DNA from: an uncultured Lachnospiraceae bacterium
Lineage (GTDB): Bacteria; Bacillota; Clostridia; Lachnospirales; Lachnospiraceae
Assembly: GCA_910579735.1 (NCBI GenBank)
Contig: CAJTUZ010000005.1
Location: 123,868-187,867, forward strand
Length of the DNA stretch: 64,000 nucleotides
Direction: 5' to 3'
In this document: positions 25,352-32,982 of the stretch, piece after piece
Layout of the letters: the number at the start of each line of letters is the position of its first letter
Numbering within the stretch: the stretch's first letter is position 1
Notes under the pieces: generated by a model
The model's database searches: none
What the model was told of the DNA's origin: nothing
What the model saw: only the letters and a program-made list of their open reading frames with translations
Position numbers and translations under genes: made by a program

Positions 25352-26806
25352 ATGGGTCAGATTATTGGCGAAGGCATTACCTTTGATGATGTACTTTTAG
25401 TACCGAGCCACTCACAGGTGATCCCCAATCAGGTAGACTTAACAACATGGCTTACAAAGAAAATCAAACTGAATATTCCTATGATGAGCGCCGGTATGGA
25501 TACGGTGACTGAGCACAGGATGGCGATCGCAATGGCCAGACAGGGCGGAATCGGCATTATTCATAAAAATATGTCGATCGAAGCGCAGGCCGAAGAAGTT
25601 GACAAAGTGAAACGTTCAGAGAACGGAGTCATTACGGATCCTTTTTCCCTGACTCCCGAACATACATTGGCAGACGCCGATTCTTTAATGGCCAAATTCA
25701 GAATTTCCGGTGTTCCGATCACGGAAGGCAGGAAATTAGTTGGCATCATCACCAATCGTGACTTGAAATTCGAAACGGACTTCACCAAAAAAATCAAAGA
25801 ATCCATGACTTCAGAGGGCCTTATTACGGCTAAAGAAGGAATCACACTGGACGAAGCCAAACAAATCCTGGCGCGTGCCAGAAAAGAAAAACTGCCTATC
25901 GTGGACGACGATTATAACCTGGTAGGATTGATTACGATCAAGGATATTGAAAAGACGATCAAATATCCGCTCTCTGCCAAAGACGAGCAGGGAAGGCTTC
26001 TGTGCGGCGCCGGGGTCGGCATTACGGCGAATGTGTTAGACAGAGTAGGCGCTTTGATAGACGCCAAAGTAGATGTTGTTGTACTTGATTCCGCGCATGG
26101 ACATTCCGATAATGTACTGAACTGCCTGCGCATGATCAAAGAAAAATATCCTGATGTACAGGTTATTGCCGGGAATGTAGCAACGGCAGAAGGTACGAAG
26201 GCACTGATCGAAGCCGGCGCGGATGCAGTGAAGGTCGGGATCGGCCCCGGTTCTATCTGTACGACCCGTGTGGTTGCAGGAATCGGCGTACCGCAGGTAA
26301 CGGCGATCATGAACGCATATGAGGCTGCCAAAGAATACGGTATTCCGATTATTGCGGATGGCGGTATCAAATACTCCGGAGATATGACCAAAGCGATCGC
26401 GGCAGGCGGAAACGTTTGTATGATGGGAAGCATTTTTGCGGGATGTGACGAAAGTCCCGGTACATTTGAATTATATCAGGGAAGAAAATATAAAGTATAC
26501 CGCGGCATGGGTTCCATTGCGGCGATGGAGAACGGCAGCAAAGACCGCTATTTCCAGTCGGATGCAAGAAAACTCGTTCCGGAAGGCGTAGAGGGACGCG
26601 TCGCTTATAAAGGAACCGTAGAGGATACGGTATTCCAGCTGATAGGCGGAATCCGTTCCGGTATGGGATACTGCGGCACAAGGACAATAGAAGAATTGAA
26701 GCAGAACGGTAAATTTATGAAGATTTCTGCGGCATCCTTAAAGGAAAGCCATCCGCACGACATCCATATTACGAAAGAAGCGCCGAATTACAGTGTTGAA
26801 GAATAG
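25352..26806 (+). CDS. guaB: Inosine-5'-monophosphate dehydrogenase
   Basis: Oxidises IMP to XMP with NAD+, the committed step to GMP. It is 484 residues, the usual length, with a TIM barrel interrupted by a CBS pair (about 93-205, GLITAKEGITLDEAKQIL...VDDDYNLVGLITIKDI). The active-site loop GPGSICTTRVVAG carries the catalytic cysteine, and the flap RYFQ and the GGIRSGMGYCG end are present. AGGAGGAG precedes the ATG. It is followed by the last two enzymes of IMP synthesis, so the segment channels AICAR through IMP to XMP. Confidence 0.97.
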   Translation: MGQIIGEGITFDDVLLVPSHSQVIPNQVDLTTWLTKKIKLNIPMMSAGMDTVTEHRMAIAMARQGGIGIIHKNMSIEAQAEEVDKVKRSENGVITDPFSLTPEHTLADADSLMAKFRISGVPITEGRKLVGIITNRDLKFETDFTKKIKESMTSEGLITAKEGITLDEAKQILARARKEKLPIVDDDYNLVGLITIKDIEKTIKYPLSAKDEQGRLLCGAGVGITANVLDRVGALIDAKVDVVVLDSAHGHSDNVLNCLRMIKEKYPDVQVIAGNVATAEGTKALIEAGADAVKVGIGPGSICTTRVVAGIGVPQVTAIMNAYEAAKEYGIPIIADGGIKYSGDMTKAIAAGGNVCMMGSIFAGCDESPGTFELYQGRKYKVYRGMGSIAAMENGSKDRYFQSDARKLVPEGVEGRVAYKGTVEDTVFQLIGGIRSGMGYCGTRTIEELKQNGKFMKISAASLKESHPHDIHITKEAPNYSVEE

Positions 26807-26847
26807 GTTGTAAAATCGAAGATAATAGAAAGGCATGGTTATATTAT

Positions 26848-27558
26848 ATGGAAAAATTATCATTGGCGCAGGAACTGTCTGCGAATACATATCCCGGCAG
26901 GGGGATCGTGATCGGTAAGTCCGCAGATGGGAAATATGCGGTTACGGCTTATTTTATCATGGGCAGAAGCGTAAACAGCAGGAACCGTATCTTTGTAACG
27001 GACAAAGAGGGAATCAGAACACAGGCTTATGATCCTGCTAAGCTGGAAGATCCGAGTCTGGTCATTTATGCACCGGTCAGAGTACTCGGTAATAAGACGA
27101 TCGTGACAAACGGAGATCAGACGGATACGATTTATGAATTGATGGACAAGCAGCAAACTTTTGAACAGGCTTTAAGAACCAGGACCTTTGAACCGGATGC
27201 GCCCAATTATACGCCCCGTATTTCGGGAATCATGCATGTGGAGAACGGAAATTATAATTATGCAATGTCTATACTAAAGAGCAATAACGGAAATAGCGCG
27301 GCTTGCAACCGTTATACATTTGCCTATGAAAATCCGGTTGCAGGAGAAGGGCATTTTATTCATACTTACCAAGGTGATGGCGATCCGCTGCCGAGTTTTG
27401 AAGGAGAGCCGGCATGGATCGGTATTGAAGGGGACATTGACAGCTTTACACAGATGATATGGAATCATCTGAATGAAGAGAATAAAGTCTCTCTTTTCGT
27501 CAGGTATATTGACATCGAAACCGGAGGATATGAAACACGTATCGTCAACAAAAATTGA
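26848..27558 (+). CDS. IMP cyclohydrolase (PurO-like)
   Basis: Closes the purine ring by converting FAICAR to IMP. The 236-residue protein matches the stand-alone IMP cyclohydrolase family: YPGRGIVIGKSADGKYAVTAYFIMGRS near the start, then RNRIF, PNYTPRISGI and YTFAYENP. It replaces the cyclohydrolase half of bifunctional PurH. It is 41 bases after guaB and 17 bases before the AICAR transformylase gene. The upstream sequence holds AAAGGCATGGTTAT, with an extra ATG 13 bases before the start and out of frame. Confidence 0.88.
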   Translation: MEKLSLAQELSANTYPGRGIVIGKSADGKYAVTAYFIMGRSVNSRNRIFVTDKEGIRTQAYDPAKLEDPSLVIYAPVRVLGNKTIVTNGDQTDTIYELMDKQQTFEQALRTRTFEPDAPNYTPRISGIMHVENGNYNYAMSILKSNNGNSAACNRYTFAYENPVAGEGHFIHTYQGDGDPLPSFEGEPAWIGIEGDIDSFTQMIWNHLNEENKVSLFVRYIDIETGGYETRIVNKN

Positions 27559-27575
27559 AAGGCATGGTTATTGAA

Positions 27576-28757
27576 ATGAACGAATTAGAATTAAAATATG
27601 GATGTAATCCAAATCAGAAGCCGTCCAGGATCTTCATGGCGGACGGCAGCGAACTGCCGATCAAAGTGCTCAACGGCAAACCCGGTTATATAAACTTTCT
27701 GGACGCTTTTAACGGCTGGCAGCTTGTCAAGGAGCTGAAAAAAGCGACGGGGCTTCCGGCGGCGGCTTCTTTTAAACATGTATCGCCTGCAGGCGCGGCG
27801 GTAGGTCTGCCGCTTACGGATGTGGAGAAAAAGATCTATTGGGTGGATGATCTGGATATGGAATTTACGCCGCTTGCCAATGCTTATGCAAGAGCGCGCG
27901 GCGCCGACAGAATGTCCTCTTTCGGTGATTTCATCTCTCTGTCGGATGTCTGTGATGCAGCGACTGCCAAAATTATCAAAAGAGAAGTGTCCGATGGCGT
28001 CATTGCCCCCGGATATGATGCGGAAGCGCTGGAAATCTTAAAAGCCAAGAAAAAAGGCGGGTATAACATCATAGAGATCGATCCTGATTATACGCCTGCG
28101 CCGCTTGAAGTGAAACAGGTGTACGGCATCAGTTTTGAACAGGGCAGAAATGAATTAAAGATCGATGATGAATTCTTCGGTAATGTAGTGACCCAAAATC
28201 AGGACATACCGGAACAGGCGAAGATCGATCTGGCGATTGCCATGATTACATTAAAATATACCCAGTCCAATTCTGTCTGCTACGTCAAAGGCGGTCAGGC
28301 GATCGGTATCGGGGCAGGGCAGCAGTCCAGAATCCACTGTACGAGACTGGCCGGCTCCAAAGCGGATAACTGGTTCCTGCGTCAGTCGCCGAAAGTGCTG
28401 GGTCTGCAGTTTGTCGATGGTATTGGTCGTGCCGATAGAGACAATTCCATAGACTTATACATCGGAGACGACGATATGGATGTCCTGGCAGATGGTGCAT
28501 GGCAGAAGATCTTCAAAGTGAAGCCGGAGCGGTTTACAAGAGAAGAAAAACGCGCATGGCTAGATAACATGAGTGATGTGGCGCTTGGTTCCGATGCATT
28601 TTTCCCGTTTGGAGACAATATCGAACGTGCGCATAAGAGCGGCGTAAAGTATATAGCGCAGCCGGGCGGTTCAGTGAGAGACGATAATGTGATCGGGACA
28701 TGCGATAAATACGGCATGGCAATGTGCTTTACGGGGATCAGGCTGTTCCATCATTAA
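27576..28757 (+). CDS. AICAR transformylase, stand-alone
   Basis: Transfers a formyl group from 10-formyl-THF to AICAR, giving FAICAR for the neighbouring cyclohydrolase. The 393-residue protein corresponds to the C-terminal half of PurH: SFKHVSPAGAAVG (catalytic Lys-His), DRMSSFGDFIS, YTQSNSVCYVKGGQAIGIGAGQQSR and the closing AQPGGSVRD. The MGS-like cyclohydrolase half of bifunctional PurH is absent. AAAGGCATGGTTAT precedes the start, and its internal ATG (27564) is in frame, so translation might begin four codons earlier. A terminator follows. Confidence 0.93.
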   Translation: MNELELKYGCNPNQKPSRIFMADGSELPIKVLNGKPGYINFLDAFNGWQLVKELKKATGLPAAASFKHVSPAGAAVGLPLTDVEKKIYWVDDLDMEFTPLANAYARARGADRMSSFGDFISLSDVCDAATAKIIKREVSDGVIAPGYDAEALEILKAKKKGGYNIIEIDPDYTPAPLEVKQVYGISFEQGRNELKIDDEFFGNVVTQNQDIPEQAKIDLAIAMITLKYTQSNSVCYVKGGQAIGIGAGQQSRIHCTRLAGSKADNWFLRQSPKVLGLQFVDGIGRADRDNSIDLYIGDDDMDVLADGAWQKIFKVKPERFTREEKRAWLDNMSDVALGSDAFFPFGDNIERAHKSGVKYIAQPGGSVRDDNVIGTCDKYGMAMCFTGIRLFHH

Positions 28758-28783
28758 AAAACTATAAAGTATGAATGATCGAA

Positions 28784-28826
28784 AAGAAGTCGTTTGACGA
28801 AGGAATTGTCATGCGGCTTCTTTTTT
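28784..28826 (+). terminator. Terminator after the purine genes
   Basis: AAGAAGTCG pairs with CGGCTTCTT (one wobble), with an inner TTTGAC/GTCATG region, followed by a run of T. Confidence 0.75.
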
Positions 28827-28874
28827 GTTCGGATGATTAACAGGGAGAACCTGTCAGAAAACGTCCAATGAAAA

Positions 28875-28913
28875 TGATGCAAAAATGATGCAAATATGAT
28901 GAAACTTTGATGC
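28875..28913 (+). repeat. Four TGATG(C/A) repeats at exact 11-bp spacing
   Basis: TGATGC at 28875, 28886 and 28908 and TGATGA at 28897 are each 11 bases apart, one helical turn. Such phasing is typical of tandem binding sites for OmpR-family regulators. It lies in a gap with no other recognised signal. Confidence 0.6.
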
Positions 28914-29017
28914 AATGAACGGGTATGATAATGTCTGAAGATATTTTATGTAAAAGCCGGCGGTTCAGTTATTGCCGGACCGGCCGGATTAAAAACGGAG
29001 GAAAGGATAAATGCCTT

Positions 29018-29155
29018 ATGGATACGGAACTATATATGGAAAGAGATGAAAAGGACAGAGGAAAAAAAGTTTTAAAAACAGTTTGCACTATTTTATGGAT
29101 TGTTATGATCGTCATTGCAATTTTTTTTACATTCCGTTCAGTGTCCGGTTTCTAG
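29018..29155 (+). CDS. Possible 45-residue single-span membrane peptide
   Basis: Charged N-terminus (MDTELYMERDEKDRGKK) followed by one hydrophobic helix (ILWIVMIVIAIFFTF). GGAGGAAAGG lies 11-20 bases upstream. A better-placed ATG at 29011 opens a different frame of 12 codons (MPYGYGTIYGKR), so which is translated is unclear. A longer in-frame reading from about 28931 has no ribosome-binding site. The hydrophobic design suggests a real membrane peptide, but the evidence is thin. Confidence 0.4.
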   Translation: MDTELYMERDEKDRGKKVLKTVCTILWIVMIVIAIFFTFRSVSGF

Positions 29156-29310
29156 ACACAGCAATCAGGTTCCTATTTCCACCAGATTGTGATAGAATAA
29201 AAAGAAACTTCGAAGTCTTGGAGATAAGAAATATCCAGGTGCATGGACTGTGTTAAATAGTTTTATGTACAGGCAGAACACTATCACTATTTAATAAAGG
29301 AGATTTTGCA

Positions 29311-30147
29311 ATGATATTTCAAGACAAAGTCGTCAAAAAATATTTAACAAATGTTTATTTTGTAACCGGAACAGCTTGCAGTGGAAAGACAACGGTTTCG
29401 CGGGAACTGGCTAAACGGCATAATTTAATCAAGGATTTTTCAAATTTAATTGACGATTACCGTAATCGTCCCGGCCATCAGGGTTTTCGTGATTTTATAA
29501 ACAGTATATCTGATATTGAGAACGCAAAGGCGGTCTGCAATGCAGTCTTGAAAAGTCTTAACGGGAAAGTCCTGAAAAATATCAGGAATAGTGGCTATTA
29601 CTGGATTGAAAGAACTCACAAAAGTACAGTCGATGAAACCGTAGGAAAAGTAGAGCGGCACTTGGGGTTTGCAAAAAATGATTTCAGTATGAATGTACTG
29701 GAGATCAAAAAAGTAGATAAAGACACGGACCTGGCGGATAAGCTGATCTATTTTGTTGAAAATTTTTCATGGGAAGATGTAAAAGAACATATGTTGGGAA
29801 TGCTTCGGGCATGGGAGTTTACTGATTGGGAAACTCCGTTTGCAGCAATCGTAAATGGTCAGATCGTCGGAATGGCTTCTATCATGAAGACAGACTATTA
29901 TCCGTTACCCGAAATATATCCATGGGTATCAAGTGTTTTTGTGGCGGAAGATTATCGTGGATATAGAATCAGTGAAAAGCTGATTGATTTCGCAAATGGG
30001 TATGCAAAAGAAAATAGATTTGATAGAACCTATATTCCTTCAGAACATACAGGCCTGTATGAAAAGTATGGATATCGTTATCTGAAGGATATTGTCAATT
30101 ATGGCAATGGAAAAGACAGATTGTATGTCAAAGAACTAAATGGTTAA
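29311..30147 (+). CDS. Remnant P-loop kinase fused to a GNAT acetyltransferase
   Basis: A 278-residue chimera. Residues 1-128 are a paralogue of the P-loop protein at 7473, with Walker A GTACSGKT (20-27), but the segment equal to its residues 39-131 (93 codons) is missing without loss of frame. Residues from about 133 on form a complete GNAT fold with the acetyl-CoA motif SVFVAEDYRGYRISEKL and the closing YEKYGYRYLKD. The kinase half is probably dead while the acetyltransferase may work. About 60 bases of leader, including the ribosome-binding site, are shared with the 7.4 kb copy. Acceptor substrate unknown. Confidence 0.8.
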   Translation: MIFQDKVVKKYLTNVYFVTGTACSGKTTVSRELAKRHNLIKDFSNLIDDYRNRPGHQGFRDFINSISDIENAKAVCNAVLKSLNGKVLKNIRNSGYYWIERTHKSTVDETVGKVERHLGFAKNDFSMNVLEIKKVDKDTDLADKLIYFVENFSWEDVKEHMLGMLRAWEFTDWETPFAAIVNGQIVGMASIMKTDYYPLPEIYPWVSSVFVAEDYRGYRISEKLIDFANGYAKENRFDRTYIPSEHTGLYEKYGYRYLKDIVNYGNGKDRLYVKELNG

Positions 30148-30233
30148 CGAAAAAATGATAATTTTATGACACTTAAAAACCAGGCAGGGACGTTTCATGC
30201 ATTGTATATTTATTGTTTTTTTATAATTTTCTA

Positions 30234-30262
30234 GTGACTTCATATTTTATTTGTGATACAAT
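30234..30262 (+). promoter_or_regulatory. Promoter of the repeat protein
   Basis: GTGACT, 17 bases, TACAAT, 34 bases before the ATG, with AAGGAGGTGA as ribosome-binding site. Confidence 0.55.
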
Positions 30263-30296
30263 CTGTTTATCAAATTTAAGAAGGAGGTGAAACGAA

Positions 30297-30908
30297 ATGA
30301 CAAACAATGAACTGCTGTATGCAATGTCCAATATGATGGATACCAAATTGAGAGCAGAACTGCAGCCGTTAAAAAATGAGATGCAGGATATGAGAAGTGA
30401 AATGCAGAGCATAAAGAGTGAGATGCAGAGCATAAAGAGCGATCTGCAAGGTGAAATGCAGAGCATAAAAAGCGGGCTGCAAGGTGAAATGCAGAGCATA
30501 AAGAGCGATCTGCAAGGTGAGATGCAGAGCATGAAGAGCGGACTGCAAGGTGAAATGCAGAGCATGAAGAGCGATCTGCAAGGTGAAATGCAGAGCATAA
30601 AAAGCGAGCTGCAAGGTGAAATGCAGAGCATGAAGAGCGAGCTGCAAGGTGAAATGCAGAGCATGAAGAGCGAGCTGCAAGATGAAATGCAATCCATAGA
30701 GAGCGGCCTGCAAAAAGAAATCCATCAAATAAAATTATGTCAGGAGAACGTAATACTCCCGCGGTTGGATACAATTGAATCCTGCTACACGGATACCTAT
30801 CGTCGTTACAGGGATAACGCCGATAAGCTGGAGGCTGTTTTTGACGATGTTGATATTATGAAAAAGGTGGTCGCGGAACATAGCAAAAAGCTTCAAAAGA
30901 TGGCATAG
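30297..30908 (+). CDS. Hendecad-repeat coiled-coil protein
   Basis: A 203-residue, highly charged, soluble protein. A short start (TNNELLYAMSNMMDTKLRAEL) is followed by nine tandem copies of an 11-residue unit, consensus GEMQSIKSDLQ (about residues 42-139), and a C-terminal helical part ending KVVAEHSKKLQKM. Hydrophobic residues at fixed places in an 11-residue frame predict a straight, right-handed-leaning coiled coil. No membrane segment is present. AAGGAGGTGA lies just before the ATG. The role is unknown; similar short proteins with variable repeat numbers occur in Lachnospiraceae. Confidence 0.8.
   Translation: MTNNELLYAMSNMMDTKLRAELQPLKNEMQDMRSEMQSIKSEMQSIKSDLQGEMQSIKSGLQGEMQSIKSDLQGEMQSMKSGLQGEMQSMKSDLQGEMQSIKSELQGEMQSMKSELQGEMQSMKSELQDEMQSIESGLQKEIHQIKLCQENVILPRLDTIESCYTDTYRRYRDNADKLEAVFDDVDIMKKVVAEHSKKLQKMA
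30420..30713 (+). repeat. 33-bp in-frame minisatellite, nine units
   Basis: Nine near-identical 33-base units inside the coiled-coil gene; the first lacks one codon. Units differ at few positions (ATA/ATG, GAT/GGG/GAG). They keep all three codon phases free of stops, which creates long false ORFs on the opposite strand. Confidence 0.92.
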
Positions 30909-31057
30909 TTTTTAACAATTCAGATAATCTGTAAATCTTTCAGGTTTATCGGTAAACGATAGACCGTTTTTGTCTATGATCTTCATAGACACTCTTAACA
31001 TGTTTTCCCGAATTTTTCCGAATGTAATGATGCGGCGAAATAAAAAAGAAAAAATGC

Positions 31058-31086
31058 TTGTCAATTAAAAATTTTTGTGATATGCT
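31058..31086 (+). promoter_or_regulatory. Promoter of the ABC-2 exporter leader
   Basis: TTGTCA, 17 bases, TATGCT, predicting a start near 31093 and a leader of about 290 bases before the ATPase gene. The stretch 30909-31057 shows nothing else recognisable. Confidence 0.65.
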
Positions 31087-31115
31087 GTTTGAAATTCAAA
31101 GCAGGCAGGAAGGGC

Positions 31116-31211
31116 ATGGTGACTGATATGTCTTACCAGATTTTTGACAAAGTAAATGTGCTATTTATTCTGAATATGCAGGTGTGGCAGATTTTCATAT
31201 TACGGTCATAG
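31116..31211 (+). CDS. Short leader ORF of the ABC-2 operon
   Basis: Up to 31 codons from the ATG at 31116, or 27 from the in-frame ATG at 31128, after AGGAAGGG. The start region AAGGGCATGGTGACTGATATG copies the double-ATG layout found before three genes here. The peptide is hydrophobic (VNVLFILNMQVWQIFIL). The stop codon lies inside the first strand of the leader's main stem (31207-31213), so a ribosome finishing this ORF would prevent that stem forming. Confidence 0.45.
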   Translation: MVTDMSYQIFDKVNVLFILNMQVWQIFILRS

Positions 31212-31291
31212 CCGGGGGGCGGCAGAAAACCGCCGGGATGCATGGCCGTAAGACGGAAAGTCTTATTTGGCTATGCGGAAATCAGAGTAAT
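31199..31291 (+). ncRNA. Structured leader element, unassigned class
   Basis: Nested stems by eye: ATTAC/GTAAT (31199-31203 with 31287-31291), CATAGCC/GGCTATG (31207-31213 with 31269-31275), GGCGG/CCGCC (31218-31222 with 31230-31234) and TAAGAC/GTCTTA (31249-31254 with 31260-31265), giving a two-armed fold directly before a terminator. I compared it from memory with FMN, c-di-GMP, c-di-AMP, guanidine, fluoride, TPP, SAM and purine classes and found no match. It may be a new riboswitch or a ribosome-mediated attenuator. Confidence 0.5.
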
Positions 31292-31295
31292 ACGG

Positions 31296-31346
31296 GAACC
31301 GCATGGTATATACATGAAAGTGTATGTAGCAGAGCGGTTCTTTTTT
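31296..31346 (+). terminator. Leader terminator before the ABC-2 operon
   Basis: GAACCGC (31296-31302) pairs with GCGGTTC (31334-31340), with an inner TATACAT/GTGTATGTA arm, followed by six T. It is 39 bases before the ATPase start, so it must be read through for expression. Confidence 0.8.
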
Positions 31347-31384
31347 ATTATAAAAACAGCTGTATGAGGGAGGAGAAAACGGTG

Positions 31385-32194
31385 ATGGAAGTGATCAGAA
31401 CGGAAAATTTATCAAAAACGTTTCGGGTCAAAAAAAAGGAAAAGGGCATGAAGGGCAGCCTGCAGTCCATTTTTCATCCGAATGTGGAAAAGATACGGGC
31501 TGTTGCCGGGATATCGTTTACCGTAAACGAAGGAGAGATCCTGGCTTTTATCGGACCAAACGGAGCGGGAAAGAGCACAACGATCAAGATGCTGACGGGA
31601 ATTTTATATCCGGATGGCGGGAAGGTGGAAGTACTTGGAATTGATCCGACGAAGAAACGCAAAGAACTTGCATATCAGATCGGAACCGTATTCGGGCAGA
31701 AAGAGCAGCTCTGGACACATTTGACACCGTATGATAATTTTCGTTTCTTCGGTGCGATTTATGACATACCGGAGGAGGAAATAGAATTACGAATCCGGGA
31801 GCTTACGGATATTTTTGAATTGGGAGAGTTATTGAATATACCGGTTCGGGGACTTTCTCTGGGACAGCGTATCCGGTGTGAAATGGCGGCTTCTCTTATT
31901 CATAAACCGAAAGTGCTCTTTTTGGATGAACCGACGATCGGACTGGATCCGGTTGTAAAGGAAAATATACGCACCCTGATCAGACAAATGAATGAAGAGC
32001 TGCATACGACAGTATTTTTGACGAGCCATGATGTAGGAGATATCGAGAGGCTCTGTAAAAGGATCATCATTGTAAATGACGGTCGTATTGTTTTAGATGA
32101 TTCTATGGAGCATATGAAACTTTCCGATATGTCTTTGGAAAGTACGATTATGGAAATCTATAAAGCGCAAAGGAGGGAAAATACGGCGTTATGA
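31385..32194 (+). CDS. ABC-2 exporter ATP-binding protein
   Basis: A 269-residue ATPase with Walker A GPNGAGKST, Q-loop around GTVFGQKEQLW, signature LSLGQRIRCEMAASL, Walker B VLFLDEPTIGLD and the switch SHDVGDIE. The N-terminal extension (FRVKKKEKGMKGSLQSIF) is typical of ATPases paired with ABC-2 family (PF06182-like) permeases. The ATG is 9 bases after GGGAGGAG; the longer open frame covers the leader structure and is not used. It overlaps the next gene by 4 bases. Expression is probably set by the structured leader. The substrate is unknown; drug or lipid export is plausible. Confidence 0.9.
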   Translation: MEVIRTENLSKTFRVKKKEKGMKGSLQSIFHPNVEKIRAVAGISFTVNEGEILAFIGPNGAGKSTTIKMLTGILYPDGGKVEVLGIDPTKKRKELAYQIGTVFGQKEQLWTHLTPYDNFRFFGAIYDIPEEEIELRIRELTDIFELGELLNIPVRGLSLGQRIRCEMAASLIHKPKVLFLDEPTIGLDPVVKENIRTLIRQMNEELHTTVFLTSHDVGDIERLCKRIIIVNDGRIVLDDSMEHMKLSDMSLESTIMEIYKAQRRENTAL

Positions 32195-32982
32195 GAAAAT
32201 ATGCGGTCATTTACGTTTCCGTGCTCATGGAAAATATACAGTATGCGGGTCATATCGCTATGGGATTTATCAGCTATTTTATTTTGATCTTTGTGTTTAT
32301 CAATCTGTGGAATTATATGTATGCGGATCCGGGAGAGCTTATTGCAGGTTATACAAAGGAGCAGATGATATGGTACGTAATGATAACGGAAATGCTCTGG
32401 TTCGGCGCCCGTTCAACAACTATAACAAGACAGGCCGCGGCAGATATCCGGGGCGGAAATATTGTTTACCTCATGAATAAACCTTACCATTATACACTCT
32501 ATATCCTGGCCAGGTATACTGGGGAATGGTGTGTGCAGATGCCGATATATGCGCTTCTAATGGTGGTGACAGGAACTTTGTTAGTCGGAAATATACCGAA
32601 TTTTATGCCGGTCACGCTTTTGGCAGCGATTCCCTGCCTCATACTGGGGATTACGATTCATGCTCTGTTTAAGCTGTGCATCAGTCTGCTCTCTTTCTGG
32701 ATAGAGGATTCCAATCCGTTCCAGTGGCTGTATGACAAGCTGATCCTTGTTGTGGGAACTATATTTCCGATAGAGATATTTCCTGAATCGTTACATGTGT
32801 TATTTAAAGCGTCACCGATTTATACGGTCTGTTATGGTCCTGCCAAATTGATCGTGGATTTCAGTCCGGAAAAGTGCATGGAGGTTCTTGCGGCACAGCT
32901 CTTATATCTTTTGGCCGGCTGCGGACTGATGTTTTTCATTTATGGGAAGGGGGTCAAACGTTTATATGTTAACGGCGGTTAA
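32191..32982 (+). CDS. ABC-2 family permease, first subunit
   Basis: A 263-residue integral membrane protein with about six hydrophobic segments. The conserved Y-x-x-x-R-x-x-x-N-x-x-E style start seen in PF06182-like permeases is represented by KYAVIYVSVLMENIQYAG, followed by the motif AAADIRGGNIVYLMNKPYHYTLYILAR. Overlapping ATGA with the ATPase gene shows translational coupling. It should form a heterodimer with the next protein. Confidence 0.85.
   Translation: MRKYAVIYVSVLMENIQYAGHIAMGFISYFILIFVFINLWNYMYADPGELIAGYTKEQMIWYVMITEMLWFGARSTTITRQAAADIRGGNIVYLMNKPYHYTLYILARYTGEWCVQMPIYALLMVVTGTLLVGNIPNFMPVTLLAAIPCLILGITIHALFKLCISLLSFWIEDSNPFQWLYDKLILVVGTIFPIEIFPESLHVLFKASPIYTVCYGPAKLIVDFSPEKCMEVLAAQLLYLLAGCGLMFFIYGKGVKRLYVNGG

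Noticed and set aside
28925..29017. Longer start for the small membrane peptide
   Set aside because: No ribosome-binding site before the early ATG codons, and the added residues do not look like a conserved domain.
30221..30774. Two long minus-strand ORFs rich in Leu, Cys, Phe and Ser opposite the repeat protein
   Set aside because: They exist only because the 33-base repeat lacks stops in several frames; they have no ribosome-binding site and repeat the same unit without sense.
31199..31291. c-di-GMP or c-di-AMP riboswitch
   Set aside because: Some short G-rich and GGCC stretches look similar, but the conserved core strings recalled for those classes are absent.
31184..31384. N-terminal extension of the ABC-2 ATPase
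   Set aside because: It would run through the leader stems and the terminator, whereas GGGAGGAG sits at the right distance from the ATG at 31385.
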